A stretch of DNA of 64,000 nt from Molossus alvarezi (GCA_037176705.1 CM073888.1:43902810-43966809), one strand, 5' to 3'; shown: positions 22,182 to 34,260, counted from the stretch's first letter. Notes: generated by a model from the letters alone, not told the origin. Translations and numbers: made by a program.

Positions 22182-22659
22182 TGACTAATAAAAGAGCTCA
22201 AAAAGAATTTCTAGATCTAGAAGGCAAACTATTACTTGTTCAGGCTGATTCTTTCTTAACTACTGAGACAAAACTTTAGTGTTGCTTTTCTACTTCACAT
22301 TTTTGGAGGCACTGTTAGGCAGTTCATTCTGACATTAGGTAAAGGATATTTATTCATATAGTAACCCTCACATTATAGACCACATTGCCAAATGGGTTAT
22401 CCGTAGGTTAAAAACAACATACCATACGTCCTTATGTAATAATATTTAAAACACCTTATACAACAGAGCAATTTAATAAATATAAAAATTAAGGAATTGA
22501 AAAGATTAATATTTTTGTTCTAACTTAAAGTATATGCATTTATTATGACCATGTGTTTTCACTTTTCATGGAGAGTAGATATATTGCCTGCTAATTCAGT
22601 TTTCTAATGATGTTCCACATCCCAAAAGCAGGTTTTTAAATATTACTCAATTGCTTATT
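22182..22659. other. Unassigned sequence
   Basis: AT-rich DNA with no recognisable gene or repeat. Confidence 0.4.
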
Positions 22660-22827
22660 AAAGATGCCCTCTTGCCCGGTTTTGCTCAGTGGTTAGAGCT
22701 TTGGCCTGTGGACCAAAGAGTCTCAGGTTCAATTCTGGTCAGGGGATGCACCTTGGTTGCAGTTTCTCCCCGACCCTAGTCAGGGTCCTGCAGGAGGCAA
22801 CCAATTGATGTGTCTCTCTTGTGTCAA

Positions 22828-22867
<40 letters not shown>

Positions 22868-22944
22868 CCTCCAATTCTGTCTGAAGAGAAATGAAAAAAA
22901 TGTCTTCAGGTGAGAATTACAAAAAAAAAAAAAGATGTCCTCTT
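22660..22944 (+). mobile_element. VES-related SINE with TSD
   Basis: The SINE spans 22674-22930: head gcccggttttgctcagtggt, B-box-like aggttcaattctggtc, a (CT)n run of about 34 bases (22831-22864), and the tail aggtgagaattac plus A-run. The TSD is aaagatgccctctt (22660-22673) versus aaagatgtcctctt (22931-22944), one mismatch. It is more diverged than 23697-23957. Confidence 0.9.
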
Positions 22945-23235
22945 ACATCACAAGAATTTTTGAATCTTCTTATAAATTTCCCTACCCTGAGTTGTTACCA
23001 TGTGGTGTTATTATTGAAGTGACTTTGGCAAACAACTGTCTCTTGAAATTTGTATTTGTTTATTTTTACCCTGTATGCCTCAGTCTTATCTGATTCCTCT
23101 TAAGCTCCAAAAGTCACAACTTTGCCAATAGTGGTGCTCTGTCTGTAACAGTTGAAGCCAATGTGAAATTTCTAGAGCTCCTATGTGTACAGCATACCAA
23201 AGTTTAAGATAGGGTATATTGGTGATGCCATCTGG

Positions 23236-23329
23236 CAAGTGATTCTCAACCCTGGCTGCACATTAGAATCATCTGGGGACTTTTAGAAACTACAGATGAA
23301 CCCAATGTCTAGCTGGGGTTGAAAACTGT
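23236..23329 (+). mobile_element. MER5A-type hAT-Charlie remnant, internally deleted
   Basis: The left end gtgattctcaaccctggctg with cacattagaatcatctgggg and the right end ctggggttgaaaactgt are the two termini of the MER5A DNA transposon. The middle is shortened, leaving about 94 bases. Confidence 0.75.
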
Positions 23330-23681
23330 ACTCAAAATGGATGTACTCCAAGTAGAAATCTGCAGACAGGAGTCAGTGGGCTGCAGAGGAAGATGAATTC
23401 TTTTTTCTTCTTTCCTCCATGTATATCTTCCTCATTCTATTTCCCTCCTCTGCCCTACCAATATATATATATTTTTTTTTGATAGAGAGCACTGTCCTAA
23501 TGCATACCTTTGTGTGGGTATGCTTTCTCTGGGGGCAGAGGCGAGAAGGATGGTAAAGAATGAGGGAATAAAGGGTATTGGTGTGAGCAAAGACAATATT
23601 ATGATGAACTAGACTGAAGACTCCATATTTCTACCCAACATCAGAGGGTTATTTCAAGGTGAGAGGTAAATGAGTCAATCT
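23330..23681. other. Unassigned sequence
   Basis: It contains a pyrimidine-rich stretch (23400-23455) and a short TA/T run (23461-23481). No gene is seen. Confidence 0.4.
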
Positions 23682-23972
23682 AAGAAACCCAGAAAAGCCC
23701 TGGCCAGTTTGGCTCAGCGGTTAGAGCGTCGGCCTGCGGTCCGGAGAGACCCGGGTTCGGTTCCCGCTAAGGGCACTTACTTCCGTTGCAGTTTGTCCCC
23801 AGGCCCTGGTTGGTCGTGCGGGTGGCAGCCACTCGATGTGTCCCTTCATGTCGATGTTTCTCTCTCTCTCTCCTTTCCTCTCTCTCCCTCCCACTCTATC
23901 TGTACAAAAAATGGAAAAATATCCTCGGGTGAGGATAAAAAAAAAATAAAAAAAAAAAAGAAACCCAGAAAA
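23682..23972 (+). mobile_element. Young VES-type SINE with perfect TSD
   Basis: The SINE spans 23697-23957, with head gccctggccagtttggctca, B box gggttcggttcccgctaag and a tail ending gtgaggataaaaa plus a long A-rich run. The TSD aagaaacccagaaaa lies at 23682-23696 and 23958-23972 with no mismatch. The minus-strand 241-codon frame at 23721-24446 simply runs through this SINE and is not a gene. Confidence 0.95.
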
Positions 23973-24479
23973 AAATAGGGAGACAGAATGTAGTTTTGAC
24001 CTAGTAGGTGAGGAGGAAAGGCAGCCTGATTTGGAAGAGGTCACCATGGTCATGGGAAGCACTGGGGAAACCTTCGAAGGGTTCTCTTCATCTCCACATG
24101 GCCCTGGCAAGATCATTGCCTGGAGAGTTGTGACTAGAAGCAGAAAAACAATAGCTGCCCAGCGTTGTAGGAGTAACATTAGGAGAGTTTCAGAGGTCTG
24201 ACTGGGGAGTGCAGTGAGGATCCAACTCTTGAGTCCCCTGATCTCACCCCTTCTTCTACCTCTTGCCATGCTATAGTAAGGGCATTCAAGTTTTGGAAGA
24301 GGGCAGTGAAGTGGGTAAAGGAATAGGAAAGTTCTCTGAACCACCTCTATCCCTCTCTGCCCACCTAAAGTCCCCAGGAGTGGATAAGCAGGGCCTGTGC
24401 TTTGCACTCTGACCTCATGGTCAACAAGAGTGGCTGATACCCCCAAGGGAAAGTGAGTTCAGAGGAATAATAACCGAAC
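23973..24479. other. Unassigned, moderately GC-rich sequence
   Basis: More GC-rich than its surroundings and apparently single-copy. I see no splice-bounded open frame with a known domain. Confidence 0.4.
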
Positions 24480-25436
24480 CTGTGAGGAGCACAACCATTT
24501 TATAAAAGAAATAATACGTGAATGATTGATGCAACATGAGCCAGGATTAATGAAACAGACTAAAAAATTTGAAATAAACATCATAAATTTCCTGCAAGAG
24601 ATAAAAGAGAACCAGGAATATGCCATTATAAAGAAGAGCCAAATGGAAATAATGGGTATGACAAATATTATAGTAGAGATTAAGAACTGAAAAGATAGGC
24701 TAAATATTAAAAGGAATATAGTTCAAGTATGTTAATGATCTGGTCAAAGATTTTTTTCCAAAGGGCGTCAGAAGGAAAAAAGAAGGGTTAAGAGTTTTCT
24801 TAAAGAAGAGTTAGCAAACATGATGATGAAAGAGGAAGTATGAAGATCTGTATATTATTATATAGGAAATATGTAAAATTAAAAGCCAAACTTCCCCAGA
24901 ATCAAGTTGAGTAGAAGAATAAATACCCCAAATAAACAGATTACTATAAATTTTGAAACATCAAAAAGAAAAATGTTTCTGGAGAAAACAAAACACATAA
25001 AGAAAACATAGTAAAACTGATATAAAACTTTGGAAGAGAGACACAAGAAAGAGGACTAATATTTTCTAGGTGCTGAAAAAGAAAAACTTTGAACTTAAAA
25101 ATTTATATCTAGCTAAATAATATTTTAAATGTGAATTGCTATAAAGATATTCTCAGATGTAGTAGCTTCAGAAGGTCTTTCAGCAGAGATGAAAGCATTT
25201 TTGTAGGAAGTATAACAGCAGAGAGAGAAATTAATTAAGGAGGAATCTTTGCAATATATGAGGAAGAGAAGATAAATAGTTCAGTGAAGACTAGCAGAGG
25301 CCACAAAGAAAGTCTTACTGACATTTCAAAACTATCAGTAAGAGAGAGGGGGTTGAAAATAGGGAGAAATGAGACATGCTAAAAGCAATGGATTTCCTTG
25401 GGGAGAAGATACAGGTATTAAGTTTAAGAAATTAAT

Positions 25437-25545
25437 CTTCTTCTCCCTGCTACGGGGTGTACAGACAGCAGATCAGTGTTTCACGTAGATGTTTCTCTTT
25501 CTCTCTCCCTTTCTCTTTATCTAAAAATCAATTAAAATTTTTCAA
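25437..25545 (+). mobile_element. SINE remnant (body and tail only)
   Basis: The phrases 'gtttcacgtagatgtttctc' and 'tttctctctccctttctctt' with 'ctaaaaatcaattaaaattt' fit the pyrimidine body and tail of a bat tRNA-SINE. The tRNA-like head is missing or beyond recognition. Confidence 0.5.
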
Positions 25546-26267
25546 AACAAATGACAAAAAACAAAGTCATTAAATAATAGTTAAAAGGATAAGAATACAT
25601 AAAAACACACATATCCTTACACAGAAGTCATAATTATTAGGAGAGATAAATCAATACTTTTAGTTAAGATTTTTAAAAATTCCCCTTAGAAATTGATAAG
25701 TGATCAATTTCTGCAAAGGCGGAAGATATTTGAGTAGTTTGAACTAATAGGCCTAAATGCCTATATAGTAATGAGTAAGTTTTTGGTTTGTTTTTGTGCA
25801 CATGTGGAACAATCACAAAGAACAGACCTGGAGCAAAGTCCAAGGGACTTACCAATAACATCAAAGAATTAGCATTATACAGAGTATATTCTCTAACTCC
25901 AATTCAATAAAATTAGACTTTAATAACAAAAGAGTCAGTAAAATTCTGCAAGTTTGAAAACTAAAAACTAAAGAAAACAGAAAAAACATAATAATGTGGA
26001 ACTTTGAGTAAAAGAAGAAATCATTAGAAAAATAAAATACTTAGCATCGGATAACAAAGCAGTGCATGCCAAATTATATGGAACAGAGATAGAGCAGTGC
26101 TTAGAAAAAAATTATAAAGCTTTTAATAAATAATATTTGAAGGCATTAATAAGATTAATATATTTCTTGCAAGACCATTCTATTAAAAAAGAATATGTAA
26201 AGAAAAAATACAGAGTGAAAAGATGAAATGACCATAGAAAACATATATAAACACATACAAAACACAT

Positions 26268-26412
26268 CTAGGATGAGATAAACCAAAGAAGTTATATGTA
26301 AGTATGTGTAACCAATGGACATAGACAACAATGCTGGGGGGAGGGGCAGAATGATGAGGAGGGTGTCTGGGGAAAAAAGCAGAAACATCTGTAATGAAAA
26401 TAAATTTTAAAA
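26268..26412 (+). mobile_element. 5'-truncated L1 3'UTR
   Basis: It holds 'gagataaaccaaagaagtta', 'gtaaccaatggacatagaca' and the ending 'cagaaacatctgtaatgaaa' plus ataaat. Only the 3'UTR was inserted, in the same orientation as the older L1 around it. Confidence 0.75.
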
Positions 26413-27769
26413 AATTGGAAATAAAAGCACATCTAAAATTTAATTCAAAATTACAGACATCTATTTGCACATAAATATTATATCTCAGATGAAATATATA
26501 CATTTATAGAAAAACAGAAAATTCTAAGTTTTCCAATAATAAATAGGAATAATTTTTATTGACTCAATAAATTTCTACCATATTTCTGAGGAAGTAAACA
26601 AACCCATTTTAAAAAGAATATGGAAGAATAAAGGTTCTTGAAAAGTTTGCAAATAGAAAGCAAAGTGGAGAGGTTTACTCATTAAGGGACTGCAAAGTCA
26701 TAGAAATAAAAAACAGTATTGTACTAGTTTAGGAATAGACAAGCAAACTAATGGAACAGAATAGGTAGCTCATAAATGGTTCCATGTATATTTGGGTACT
26801 TGCTGTTTGACAAAGATGGCCCCACAAAAATGAGCGAGAATGGCTTACTTAGAATGAGGTTGGGAAAACCAGCTCATTAGATGTACAGAATTAAGCTGGG
26901 TTCCTCTACCTTCCCCTAACATGCCTTAATGGTAGAATTTAGATGAATTAATGACTTAAATGTAAAAGGTAAAATTACAAACCCAATAGAAGGAAAATGT
27001 AGTAGAGAATCTATATGACCTAGAGATTGGAAAAATACTTCTTAAGCAAGACCCAAAAACCACATACTATAGGTAAAGTAGCAGATGCTTTTGACTACAT
27101 AAAAATTAGTCATTTCTCATTAGTGTGTGCTACTGTAGACAGATTTAACAGATGGAAGACTGGAAGAATTTATTTCCAGTGTGTAAAACAATAAGAAACT
27201 AATATCTAGAAATAACAGGGGTCTCCTCCAAATCAAAGGCAATGCTAGAAAAACAGATAGAAAAATAAAAAAATAGATATGAAGAGATACTTTACAAAGG
27301 GGAAAAAGCTAACATTTACGTGAACAGATACTTAAACTAAAGAGTAATTAGAAAATGCATATTTTATTATTTATAAATACCACTTTATCCCATTTAAATG
27401 ACAAAAATAAGAACATGGATGATAACAAGTGTGCAAGATGTGGATATATAGGAGCTCTCATGACCTGTTGGTGGAAGAGAAAATTATTACAGCTATTCTG
27501 GAAAGAAGTATTAAAGAAATACCTTGTAGCCCAGTACCCTTCTGAAGAACATGACAGAGAATATTTGTCCTCATGATATTTGTGGCAGTAGGTGTGTAGG
27601 AAGCAGCCCAGTTTTCACTCATGGAAATATGGATAAACAGAATGTGGTAGATGCATACTGTGGGATATTGTGCAATAGTTAAAAGAGAAGCTCCAGAGGC
27701 ACAAACAGCCAGATTGATCTCTAAAGCAGTGTTGAATTAACATAGAAACATAAAAGGTTTATAGCTCAA

Positions 27770-27897
27770 CAATGTATGTACATTTATTTTATTTTTGGTA
27801 TATGCCCTTAGCGGGAACCAAACCCGGGACTCTCTGGTTCGCAGGCCGTCGCTCCAACCGGTGAGCCAAACTGAGCAGGGCAATGTATGTACATTTA
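27770..27897 (-). mobile_element. Head-only short SINE with perfect 17-bp TSD
   Basis: The insert is 27787-27880, only 94 bases. The minus strand starts ccctgctcagtttggctcac, holds the B-box-like gggtttggttcccgctaagg, and stops right after gcatatacc with an A-rich tail (aaaaataaaa). The TSD caatgtatgtacattta is at 27770-27786 and 27881-27897 with no mismatch, so this is a complete insertion and not a decayed long SINE. Confidence 0.92.
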
Positions 27898-28567
27898 AAC
27901 ATACACCTGACAAAACTGCATCATCTACTAGGATACATAAATATTCGAGGACCTATATTAAACTTCTCAGAGTGCATTCCTATGTAAAGGAGAGAATAGA
28001 AGTGGTATTTTGAAATAAAGTGAGATTTATATTGAAATAGAACAGGAGAGGGGTCTTGTTTAGACTAATAATAATATTGTGCTATGAATAATGATGTGTG
28101 AGTGAATAGTGAGTAATTCAACTCTCTAGGCCTTAGGTGCAAAAATTGAATTCAAAAGGAGAGAAATTTATACACATGTGTTGATGGATGTCTTCACTGT
28201 GCTATAAACACCAGCTATAAGCATACATGGTTCTCTCTGTCTCTGACCGAGTGAAGTGGTTATGTTGAAAGGTTTCAAAAACTGAGTTTGGTCTTCAAAG
28301 ATGTGACACACTCTTATAGTACCAAGAGCCAAAGTCACATGCCCTAAAACAGCTTCACCAAATCTCAGCATTATTATTAGATGCAAGTACCAGTCAAGTG
28401 GCATTTTGAGCCCCATTATCCAGAACCTACTGAGAACAGAGAACAGACTTGAAACCCAGTTTTGTCCACTACTTTGTGTCTTTGACAAATAACCTTCTAT
28501 CAAATCTAGTAAGAAGGCTTGGAGATGTAATGGTTAGTGCATTATTGGGCTTTTTACAAAACACCTT
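27898..28567. other. Unassigned sequence
   Basis: No gene or clear repeat is seen. The minus-strand frame at 28168-28503 has no recognisable domain. Confidence 0.4.
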
Positions 28568-30137
28568 AAGAACCCCACCTTGAGACTTCCAGTCAAGATG
28601 GCGGGTAGGTAAATGCAGTATCATGTCCTCCTAAAACCATATCAAAGTTACAACTAAACTACAGAACAACCATCATTCAAAACTGCCTGAAATCAAGCTG
28701 AATGGAAGTCCTACAACTATGGAACTGAAAAAGCAGCTACATCAAGACTGGTAGGAGGGGCAGAGGCGCAACGGGCTGGTCCCACACCCAGATGTGGTGG
28801 ATAAAAATCAGGAGGGACCCCTCTGCTGGGAATGTCCTCCCTGAGGACTGAGGGGTCCCCGTCCCACACCAGGCACCCAGCTCAGTGTTCCAGAGTCAGG
28901 AAGAGAAGTCCCCATAACTTTTGGCTGAAAAACCAGCGGGAACTGAGGCTGAGGGAGGCTGAGGCAGCTGGAGCCCCAGGCAGCTCCTCTTAAATTGCCT
29001 GCACATGGACTTACGCAGACTCATGCCCTCCAGGCCCCAGTGTAGGGGAGGCAGCTTGAAAGGCACCAGAGACATATGGGGAAGAACTGAATTGTTTGGC
29101 GTTGGAGCACGGGCTGGAGAGCTGGCTTTCTCCTGGACAGATGTGCTATCAGAGGCCTTTGTTCCTTTGGTGAGCCCTTTCCCAGGGCAGCAGATGGCCA
29201 CTTGGGACTCTAGCAACTTGGCTCACACTGTTTGCCCTACCAACATTCGCATCCTGGGGGGGTGTCAGAAGAAGAGAGAGAACAAGAAATTGAAAACCTA
29301 TTTGAAACAATAACGTCAGAAAACTTCCCTAACTTGGTGAAGGAAACAGACATACAAGTGCAGGAAGCACAGAGAGTCCCAAACAAGATGAACCCCAAGA
29401 GGCCCACACATCATCATCAAAATGCAAAAGGTTCAAGACCAAGAGAGAATCTTAAAAGCAGCAAGAGAGAAGCAGTTAGTTACCTATAAGGGAGTTCTCA
29501 TAAGGCTGTCAGCTGATTTCTCAAAAGAAACTTTGCAGGCCAGAAGGGAGTGGCAAGAAATATTCAGAGTGATGAAAAGCAAGAACCTACAACCAAGATT
29601 ACTGTATCCTGCAAAGCTGTCATTTAGAATCGATGGCCATATAAAAAGTTTCCCAGACAAGATAAAGTTAAAGGAGTTCATCACCACCAAACCATTATTA
29701 CATGAAATGATGAAGGGTCTTTTTGAAGAAAAAGATAAAAAATATGAACAAAAAAAATGGCAATGAATACATATCTATCGACAATTGAATCTACAAACAA
29801 AATGAACAGGCAGAACAGAAGCATTCTCATAGATACAGAGAACATTTTGTTGGTTGCCAAATGGGAGGGGGTTGGGAGAATGGGTGAAAAAGGTGAAGAG
29901 ATTAAGAAGTACAAATTGGTTGTTAGACTGACAAACCTCAAAGGGAAGGGGGTGGGGTGGGAAGAGATAAACTAAACCAATGGATATATGCATAACCAAT
30001 GGACACAGACAACAGTGTGGGGAAAGGCAGGAGAGGGGGGGCAGGAGTGAGGAGAAGGAGGTCAATGGGGGAAAAATAAGGAACATCTGTAATACATTCA
30101 ACAATAAAGATAAATTAAAAAAAGAATCCCACCTTGA
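28568..30137 (+). mobile_element. HAL1-like (half-L1) retroposon, complete, with TSD
   Basis: The element spans 28584-30121 (1,538 bases). It starts gacttccagtcaagatggcg, the usual start style of L1 5'UTRs, and has about 650 bases of GC-richer leader. It then encodes the C-terminal part of ORF1p (29264-29766), followed by an L1-type 3'UTR (gagaacattttgttggttgc, taaaccaatggatatatgca) and the tail acatctgtaatacattcaac plus aataaagataaatt. There is no ORF2. The TSD is aagaaccccaccttga (28568-28583) versus aagaatcccaccttga (30122-30137), one mismatch. The presence of ORF1 without ORF2 is the definition of HAL1 elements, which use L1 proteins in trans. Confidence 0.88.
29264..29766 (+). pseudogene. 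L1 ORF1p-like protein, C-terminal domains, frameshifted
   Basis: ORF1p is the L1 nucleic-acid-binding chaperone. The first frame gives EREQEIENLFETITSENFPN and continues to NKMNPKRPTHHH. The homology then passes to another frame at about 29415 (MQKVQDQERILKAAREKQL) and runs to the stop after 29763, through RLSADFSKETLQARREWQEI and LQPRLLYPAKLSFRIDG. These correspond to the RRM and C-terminal domains. The N-terminal coiled coil is missing. The single frameshift breaks it. Confidence 0.85.
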
Positions 30138-30978
30138 TAACAAAATTCATAGTGTGCTAGATACCTTTCATTATGAACTTTACCTACTTTATCATTTTCA
30201 ATCATCAGCAAAACCTTAAATCAACAAAACATTACCTGAGAAATTAAATGAGTATCTTATCCAAGGTTCTTTGTATCAGGCATTAGAAATGAACCCTGGC
30301 TAAGTTATCCAGAAAAGGAATTTATTAGAAGAATGCACAGAAGGCTGGAGAACCAGGTTCTAAAAATGAGCAGGTGCCATTGGAGACTGGGTGGCAGGAA
30401 CCACAAAGAACAGCCTGGTTGGATGCTCTCCTGAGCCCTAGTTTTCAGAAGTGTGGAGGAGAGCAATTATCATTATCCCTTAATTGTTGTAGTACACATT
30501 GGCCAACACCAAGGTTCGGGCAATAAAAACATTCTCATAAATACAAAGACGAGTTTGGAAGTGGGCCAGTCACTATACCAATAAAACTCTAATGCACCAG
30601 TCACCGAAGGTCTAAGTCATTTGTCAAAGACACAGATTATGAAGTGACACAACTGGATTTCTAGTCTGTTCCTTTCTAGTATATTGTGTTTTTATCAAAA
30701 AATGGATCAAAAACATTGAAAAGTCCAAATACGTTAGAATAAAAGATTAAATAGTTTCTAGTCCTCCTCCTCAATTCTCCCCACTCCCCACTTGTCTCTC
30801 ATTTTAGATCCCATAACCCAAACCCTTAACTCTATTAATATCACTTTGCACATGACATTCTTATTCCTACTTACACATCTCTCATTCCTATTAGACTGAC
30901 AATTAACTATTATTTATTTGCACATTATACAACTGGACACATTTTGGGAACTCAATGAAATTGTGTTGAATAAGCAAG
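30138..30978. other. Unassigned sequence with possible old repeats
   Basis: The part 30290-30430 (ccagaaaaggaatttattag, ggctggagaaccaggttcta) looks like an ancient repeat, but I could not assign it. No gene is seen. Confidence 0.35.
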
Positions 30979-32035
30979 TTAACTGATACATCACCGAAGA
31001 CAACAACAACAAAGGAGAAAATGAACACATGGGACTACATCAAACTCAAAAGCTTCCGCACAGCAAAAGAAACAACCACCAAAATGAAAAGACAATCCAC
31101 TCTATGGGAGAGCATAATTGCCAATGATACATCAGATAACAGGTTAATTTCAAAAATATATAGAGTGCTCATACAGCTCAACAAAAGGAAGACAAAGAAC
31201 CCAATTAAAAAATGGGCATACAAATGACTAAGAGACATATGAAGAAATGCTCAACTTCACTAATCATCAGATAGATGCAAATTAAAACAACAATGAGGTA
31301 TCACCTCACACCTTTCAGAATGGCCGCTATCAACAAATCATCAACAACAACTGTTGGCGAGGGTGTGGAGAAAAGGGGACTCCAGTACACTGCTGGTAGG
31401 AATGCAGACTGGTGCAGCCACTATGGAAAACAATATGGTGTTACCTCAAAAAATTAAAAATTGAACTACCATTTGATCCAGTAATCCCACTTCTAGGAAT
31501 ATACCTTAAGAAGCCTGAAACACAAATCAGAAAGAATATATGTACCCCCATGTTTGTAGCAGCACTATTTACAATAGCTAAGATCTGGAAACAGCCCAAA
31601 TGTCCATCAGTAGATGAAAGGATAAAAGAGCAGTGGTACATATACACAATGGAGTACTATGCAGCCGTAAGAAAGAAAGATCTCTTATCCTTTGAGATGA
31701 CATGAGGGACCTGGAAAGTATCATCCTAAGCGAAACAAGCCAAACAGAGAAAGACAAGTATCATATGATCTCACTTATTTGTGGAATATAATGAACATGA
31801 CAGTCTGAAGAACAGGGTAGTCCCAGAGACGTGGAAGTGGGGTACAGACTGACAATCCCCAGAAGAAGGGGTAGGGGGAGAGATAAACCACAGAACTTAT
31901 ATGCATGTATGCATGACCAATGGACATGGACAACAAAGGTGGGGAAAGGGCAGGGAGGGAGGGGGGCGTGGAATCGGTGGGGGGAAAAGGAGAAACATCT
32001 GTAACAAAAATAAATTAATTAAAAAATAAATGGGT
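30979..32035 (+). mobile_element. 5'-truncated L1 (lineage A), sense
   Basis: It starts at actgatacatcaccgaag within ORF2, runs to the ORF2 stop at 31789-31791, and includes the full 3'UTR and an A-rich tail (taaattaattaaaaaataaa). A VES SINE lies immediately after the tail. No clear TSD was found. Confidence 0.92.
30984..31791 (+). pseudogene. L1 ORF2 C-terminal fragment with internal deletion
   Basis: The open block 31021-31227 carries the conserved [17 protein letters not shown] region. Compared with the copies at 1-1307 and 47308-48636, 34 bases are missing at about 31218 (between aatgggca and tacaaatg), which shifts the frame. Later frames are 31275-31457 and 31412-31705, with a stop replacing tryptophan near 31705. 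Non-functional. Confidence 0.88.
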
Positions 32036-32273
32036 GCCCTGGCCGGTTTGGCTCAGCGGTTAGAGCGTCGGCCTGCGGTCCTGAGAGACCCGGGTTCGGT
32101 TCCCGCTAAGGGCGCGTACCTCAGTTGCAGTTTGTCCCCGGCCCTGGTCGGTTGTGTGGGTGGCAGCCACTCGATGTGTCCCTTTCACATCGATGTTTCT
32201 CTCTCTCTCTCTGTTCCTCTCTCCCTCCCACTCTACCTGAACAAAAAATGGAAAAATGTCCTCGGGTGAGGAT
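32036..32273 (+). mobile_element. VES-type SINE
   Basis: Head gccctggccggtttggctca, B box gggttcggttcccgctaag, body with a (CT)n run, and tail gtgaggataaaaat. It sits directly on the A-rich tail of the upstream L1, and its own tail expands into an (AATA)n run. No separate TSD can be read because both flanks are A-rich. Confidence 0.93.
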
Positions 32274-32352
32274 AAAAATAAATAAATAAATAAATAAATA
32301 AGTAACTAAAATAAATAAATAAATTTATCTCATCGAAAATAAAAATAAAAAA
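32274..32352 (+). repeat. (AAAT)n microsatellite from SINE tail
   Basis: An imperfect array of aaat/aaata units, probably grown from the SINE tail. Confidence 0.85.
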
Positions 32353-33019
32353 TAAGTGAATGTACAGAAGAATGACTATAATAACCACCTTGACTTAAAG
32401 ATCAGGGCATCAAGGCATTAGTCCTTAAAGAGATGGTAAAAAGTAATGACCTAGATGAAACCTGGAACTAACAATTTTTTTAAATCTAGTGTTTTTGCTT
32501 GAGTTCAACTAAGAAAATAATTTGTCCTTTGCTCTCTGTCTGGGTAAATAGAAAGGCTAACAAGGACAGCTGTAAGGCATTTCAAATAATACTGAAAAAG
32601 ATCCTATCACTTGAGTTGTTGTGAAAATATTACTAGGTGACCAGACAAGGTTTAAGCTGAGTGGGCTGGAAGCCAAAATCCACAAAACATGCAAATGATT
32701 TTTAACAGTCAATCCACACACACACTCTGTACAAAGCAATTATTATCAAGGACACCATGCAGCCTTCAATTATTTGAAAATTTGTCAAGCCCTAAAATTT
32801 AAATATGTTCAAACAATCTGCCATGCATCAAGTGACTACGTCAATAATATTTGGATGAAAATGTAAATTTGGCATTTGAGAAAATGCCAATTTTTTTCCT
32901 GTAAGTTTTCTTCCCACTTGGTTTAAAAGAATTTGGTTTCAGAATAAGCAGAAGGAAAATTTCACCTCAAGCCCAGTTGGATAAGATTTGTTGGGTTTAG
33001 AATTGCTACTTTAAAAAGC
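32353..33019. other. Unassigned sequence
   Basis: No gene or clear repeat is seen. Confidence 0.4.
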
Positions 33020-34260
33020 AATGCGTTCTTAGAGAGTCAGATTTAAGCTGGTGGCATAGGAGGATGCCGAACTTGCCCCCTTCCATGAACACACAAAATA
33101 TACACCTACATTTAGTGCAATTCCTCCTGAGAGACAACCAAGGGAGATTGAGCAGCTTCTTCACAACAAGAGAGACAAACCAAAGAGAGAAGGTTGGGGG
33201 ACTGTGAGAGTTCTCTGGAATCTGAGGGAACTCCCTGGGATTAAAGGTGCTGCTGAGCACCACTGTTGGGTTCCTCCCCCACCTAGAGAGTTCCAGCAGG
33301 AGCTCTGCTCAGGTGCTCAGCTGGGCGGGCGATCTGCAGGGCTACTGCATGTGTTCCCTGCCGCCCGCCCGGGAGCTCACCCAGCGGGACCAACATGGTG
33401 CTGAAGTGTGTGTTCACAACTGGGTGAACATGCAAAAAAAGAAACTGGACCAGTCTGTTATACTATATACAAAATAAACTCAAAATTATTAAAGACTTAA
33501 ATGTAAGACCTGAAACCATAAAGTTCTTAGAATAAAACAGGTGGTAAACTCTTTGACATTGATCTTAGCAATATAGTTTTGATGTCTCCTCAGGCAAAGG
33601 AAAAAAAAGAAAAAAGAAACAAATGGGAGCTACATTGAACTAAAAAGCTTCTGCACAGTGAAGGAAATATTTAACAAAACAAAAAAGACAGTCTGCTTTA
33701 TTGGAGAATATATTTGAAAATGATATACCTAATAAGGAGTTGTTATCCAAAATACATAAGAAACATATACAACTCAATAACAAAAATAAACAAACAATCT
33801 AATTAGAAAGTAAGCAGAAAGCATCAAAATACATTTTTCCAAATAATACATACAACTGGTCAACAGACCTATGGAAAAAATGCACCATCACTAATCAGGG
33901 CAACACAAATCAAAACCACAATGAGATTCAACCTCACACCTTTTAGAATGGCTTTTATCAAAAAGTCAGCAAATAACAAGTGTTGACAAAGACGTGAAGA
34001 AAAGGGAGTCCTTCTGCACTGTTGGTGGGATTGCAAATTGGTGCTATGGAGATTTCTAAACAATTGAAACTAGAACTTCCATATGACCAAGCAATTTCAC
34101 TTCTTGGTATTTATTGAAAAAAACCAAAAACACAAATTCAAAAAGATATATGCACCCCTATGTTCATTGCAGCATTATTTACAATAGCTAATATATGGAA
34201 GCAACCTAGGTGTCCATCAACAGATAAATGGATAAAGAAGATGTAGCATATACATATATA

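Larger units (their letters stand above)
24480..27765 (+). mobile_element. Ancient L1 (L1M-type), sense, heavily decayed
   Basis: From 24550 the sequence is A-rich with ORF1-like phrases (gataaaagagaaccaggaat, aatagtagagattaag-type). Around 25880-26130 it matches ORF2 endonuclease-region order (attcaataaaattagacttt, gaagaaatcattagaaaaat, gcagtgcttagaaaaaa). From 26720 to 27765 it matches the ORF2 C-terminal part (actaatggaacagaataggt, gtttgacaaagatgg, cctgttggtggaagagaaaa). No frame survives. Inserts at about 25437-25545 and 26268-26412 interrupt it. The ORF1 part is the least certain. Confidence 0.65.

Noticed and set aside
23721..24446. 241-codon minus-strand open frame
   Set aside because: Its C-terminal third is the antisense of the SINE at 23697-23957 (NRTRV-type residues recur at every such SINE), and the rest has no domain or splice support.
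32036..32110. Possible tRNA genes (A-box and B-box motifs), here and at the other VES heads
   Set aside because: They continue into SINE bodies with A-rich tails and often TSDs; the heads are SINE promoters and not tRNA genes.
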